The translations under genes were made by a program, and so were the position numbers. Source: SVEL01 sp964573715 (lineage in GTDB: Bacteria > Bacillota > Clostridia > Lachnospirales > Lachnospiraceae). From it: DNA of 64,000 nucleotides. A model generated the notes under the pieces. It did no database searches, had not been told where the DNA came from, and saw nothing but the letters and a program-made list of their open reading frames with translations. Every line of letters starts with the position of its first letter. The first letter of the stretch is position 1. The stretch spans positions 1 through 64,000 of the forward strand of contig CAZNKR010000001.1 of NCBI GenBank assembly GCA_964573715.1, written 5' to 3'. Positions 61,925 to 64,000 of the stretch are shown piece after piece.

Positions 61925-62752
61925 TTGCATAATTTAGATATAATAACAATAAAAAACCTACGTGTATTTGCTCATCATGGTGTATTTATAGAAGAGAAAG
62001 AGAACGGTCAGGATTTCTTTGTTTCTGCTTCTTTATATATTGATACCCATGATGCAATTGATACAGATGATATTAATAACGCTCTTAACTACGGAGAGGT
62101 TTGTGAATATATAACAAAGATTCTGTCTCAAAAATCTTATAATCTTATTGAAGCAGCGGCAGAAAATACAATTTTTTCTATTTTAAAACATTTTCCACAA
62201 ATTCAAAAAATTGATTTTGAATTATCAAAGCCACATGCCCCTGTAGGTCTTCCATTTGAAAACATTTCTGTGAAAATGACCCGTATGTGGCACAAAGCAT
62301 ATATCGCACTAGGTTCAAATATGGGTGATAGCAAGCTTTACATAGAAGAAGCTATTAATTCCATGAAAAATAATACTAACATTAAAGATATTAATGTATC
62401 AAATCTAATAACCACAAAGCCTTATGGCTATACAAAACAGCCTGATTTTTTAAATGGTGCTCTTTGCCTTTATACATTGTATACTCCACATCAGCTATTA
62501 TCATTTCTTCAAACTCTTGAGACCAATGCTAAAAGAGTCCGTGACATCCACTGGGGACCACGAACTCTTGATTTAGATATATTGTTTTTTGATAATTTAA
62601 CTATTCATACAAAGGATTTAATCATTCCTCATCCAGAAATAGAAAAGCGCGAATTTGTGCTTGCTCCTATGAATGAACTAAATCCATACCTTATTCATCC
62701 CCTTTTAGGCAAAAGCATAAAAGAACTATTATTTGGTCTTAGGAGTGAATAA
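61925..62752 (+). CDS. folBK: FolB-FolK fusion: dihydroneopterin aldolase and HPPK
   Basis: A TTG start at 61925 (MHNLDIITIKNLRVF) has GGGAGG eight bases upstream. The product of about 275 residues is a fusion. Residues 1-120 are dihydroneopterin aldolase (LRVFAHHGVFIEEKENGQDF, ALNYGEVCEYI, SKPHAPVG). Residues 125-275 are 6-hydroxymethyl-dihydropterin pyrophosphokinase (YIALGSNMGDS, RVRDIHWGPRTLDLDILFFD, IPHPEIEKREFVLAPMNEL). Both act in sequence in folate synthesis. Its 3' end overlaps the convergent gene by 24 bp. Confidence 0.95.
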   Translation: MHNLDIITIKNLRVFAHHGVFIEEKENGQDFFVSASLYIDTHDAIDTDDINNALNYGEVCEYITKILSQKSYNLIEAAAENTIFSILKHFPQIQKIDFELSKPHAPVGLPFENISVKMTRMWHKAYIALGSNMGDSKLYIEEAINSMKNNTNIKDINVSNLITTKPYGYTKQPDFLNGALCLYTLYTPHQLLSFLQTLETNAKRVRDIHWGPRTLDLDILFFDNLTIHTKDLIIPHPEIEKREFVLAPMNELNPYLIHPLLGKSIKELLFGLRSE

Positions 62753-63742
62753 CTCTGGGATTGCTATTCCATTAGTATTTACTCTATACAAGGTATCAAT
62801 ATCAGCAATCTTAGTGATGTAATATGTATACTGTGAAGTTATAGAAATATTAAAGCAATCACCACTTGTAACATCTATTTTATCATCTCCGTCAAGGTTC
62901 ATTCTTACTAGCTTATGATCCTCTACACTATTTTCAGCCTGATAAAAAATAACATTTGAATCTTTAGATAAATTGTAGTTTACCACTGCATCATCTGATA
63001 ATACTTCCTTTTCATCATTTGTCATATCCATCCTAGTTAAAGAATGGTTGTTATCAAGATCAATATAATAGATATAGTTATTAACAATAATAGGCATATA
63101 GAAATTGCCTTCCTTTAATGTACTTATATCATCTGTATCTGTATTTAGCCTTAACAGATTGTGATTACCATCAATTTCCGAAAAATATATGTTTCCGTTT
63201 GAAACTGAGATAGGTGTGTAATCACTATCAGATAATTTTTCATCTTCTTTTCCGTCTATTTTTATTTTACTCAACTGATATAAATTTGTATCATCATAAC
63301 TTCTGTAGTATAGATAATTACCGCACAATGCAATATTATCTACAATACCACTGTGGAGCTCTTTGGCCTTTGCATCCCCTTCTTTATATCTAAACAATCC
63401 ATATAAAGCACCTCTAAAAACAACCTCCACTCCACTTTTATAATTAAATCTCTCATAATAAATATACCCATTTGCAACATTTATGTAAAATACACGGTCA
63501 CTATAAAGCTTTTTTAGATTTGTACCGTCTAAATCCATCTTATACAAATTGTATTCATCGTAAGGATTAGCAAAATAAACACTTCCTTCATATTCACAAA
63601 ACAATCCTTCATTGTAGAGATTTCCAGCAGTGTTTCCAGTTGTATTGGCATCATTATAAGTAAATCTTGAATTAAAAAATAAGAATAATCCTAATGCAAC
63701 TGCAAATACCACTATACATGTTATTATTATCTTTTTTTTCAT
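62729..63742 (-). CDS. DUF5050-type beta-propeller membrane protein
   Basis: The 337-residue protein has an N-terminal membrane anchor (residues 4-22, MKKKIIITCIVVFAVALGLF). It then has about six to seven repeats of the form (x)YIYY or YLYY...DGTNLKKL. Examples are YKMDLDGTNLKKLYSDRVFY and KIKIDGKEDEKLSDSDYTPI. This resembles DUF5050/TolB-like propellers, which are exported and of unknown role. A strong AGGAGG site precedes it. It follows folP by 11 bp and overlaps folBK in the opposite direction. Confidence 0.7.
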   Translation of the reverse strand: MKKKIIITCIVVFAVALGLFLFFNSRFTYNDANTTGNTAGNLYNEGLFCEYEGSVYFANPYDEYNLYKMDLDGTNLKKLYSDRVFYINVANGYIYYERFNYKSGVEVVFRGALYGLFRYKEGDAKAKELHSGIVDNIALCGNYLYYRSYDDTNLYQLSKIKIDGKEDEKLSDSDYTPISVSNGNIYFSEIDGNHNLLRLNTDTDDISTLKEGNFYMPIIVNNYIYYIDLDNNHSLTRMDMTNDEKEVLSDDAVVNYNLSKDSNVIFYQAENSVEDHKLVRMNLDGDDKIDVTSGDCFNISITSQYTYYITKIADIDTLYRVNTNGIAIPELFTPKTK

Positions 63743-63753
63743 CCAAACACCTC

Positions 63754-64000
63754 CTAGTATCTTCCCATAATCTTTTCGGTCATCACCATTGCCCTATAAT
63801 TTTGTTTTACATCATGAACTCTTATTATTGAACAGCCCTTCATAACTCCCATAACTGTAGTGGTTAGTGTTCCTTCTATACGTTCCTCTACAGGTAAGTC
63901 TAAGGCTAATCCAATCATAGATTTTCTAGATGTTCCTAATAATACTGGGCAACCTAGTTTAGATAATATATCAACCTTGTTCATTAATTCTAGATTTTGT
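63754..64000 (-). CDS. folP: Dihydropteroate synthase, C-terminal part
   Basis: Only the C-terminal 81 residues are in the window; the gene enters from the right edge. The text QNLELMNKVDILSKLGCPVL, then LLGTSRKSMIG and IIRVHDVKQNYRAMVMTEKI, matches DHPS, with the conserved SRK (pterin and PABA binding) and RVHDV motifs. The stop codon lies at the left end. It makes dihydropteroate from the FolK product and is the sulfonamide target. Confidence 0.93.
   Translation of the reverse strand, partial: QNLELMNKVDILSKLGCPVLLGTSRKSMIGLALDLPVEERIEGTLTTTVMGVMKGCSIIRVHDVKQNYRAMVMTEKIMGRY

Overview
The window is AT-rich DNA (about one third G+C by eye) with strong AGGAGG ribosome sites, frequent TTG and GTG starts, and gene families and gene order typical of anaerobic Firmicutes. 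CodY, the Bacillus-type fla/che order, ReoM-RuvX-DUF1292, RNase J, YlbF and a fragment of the sporulation sigma factor SigK all point to class Clostridia, most likely Lachnospiraceae. This is inferred from gene content; there is no 16S rRNA gene in the window. Nearly everything is on the minus strand. Only an HPr-like gene and a folB-folK fusion are on the plus strand. I see no tRNA, rRNA, insertion sequence, phage or CRISPR array.

Positions 1-34,800 hold a flagellar and chemotaxis supercluster read right to left. A strong sigma-A type promoter (34676-34704) precedes flgB-flgC-fliE-fliF-fliG-fliH-fliI-fliJ-motE-like-fliK-flgD-(flagellar operon protein)-flgE. A terminator and a 457-bp gap follow. 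Then come motA-motB-fliL-fliM-fliY-cheY-fliO-fliP-fliQ-fliR-flhB-flhA-flhF-flhG-ycgR(PilZ)-cheB-cheA-cheW-cheC-cheD-(small membrane protein)-fliA-fapA, and three poorly characterised genes that end in a terminator just before rpsB. Together they encode the rod base, hook, MS-ring, C-ring, export apparatus, stator, c-di-GMP brake, chemotaxis core and the flagellar sigma factor. Flagellin, hook-filament junction proteins, cap, FlgG-type rod proteins, CheR and receptors are not here. The block lies between codY and rpsB as in Bacillus subtilis.

Positions 34,800-43,000 carry codY, topA, dprA and a ComM/YifB ATPase. These are followed by a PLP aminotransferase with an apparent internal in-frame deletion, an AEC-family transporter, and a decayed, frameshifted remnant of sigK. 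Positions 43,000-50,000 carry a housekeeping cluster in B. subtilis yrr-like order: mtaB, reoM, ruvX, DUF1292, RNase J, ylbF, a short MltG-like protein, trmR and a U32 peptidase. Positions 50,000-64,000 carry an HPr-like gene without the catalytic histidine, and thiI with its cysteine desulfurase. Next are rsmE-prmA-maf-radical SAM, pyridoxamine kinase, an alpha/beta hydrolase, a PHP phosphoesterase, polyphosphate kinase and pheA. The folate genes folBK and folP (partial) close the window.

The items most worth following up are the sigK pseudogene (42744-42959), the internally deleted aminotransferase, a long imperfect dyad abutting the codY promoter, a perfect palindrome in front of the pyridoxamine kinase, the histidine-less HPr, and two membrane proteins that carry only the small MltG-type domain. 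Several uncharacterised genes are also embedded in the flagellar operon. I did not find a clearly novel multi-gene system.
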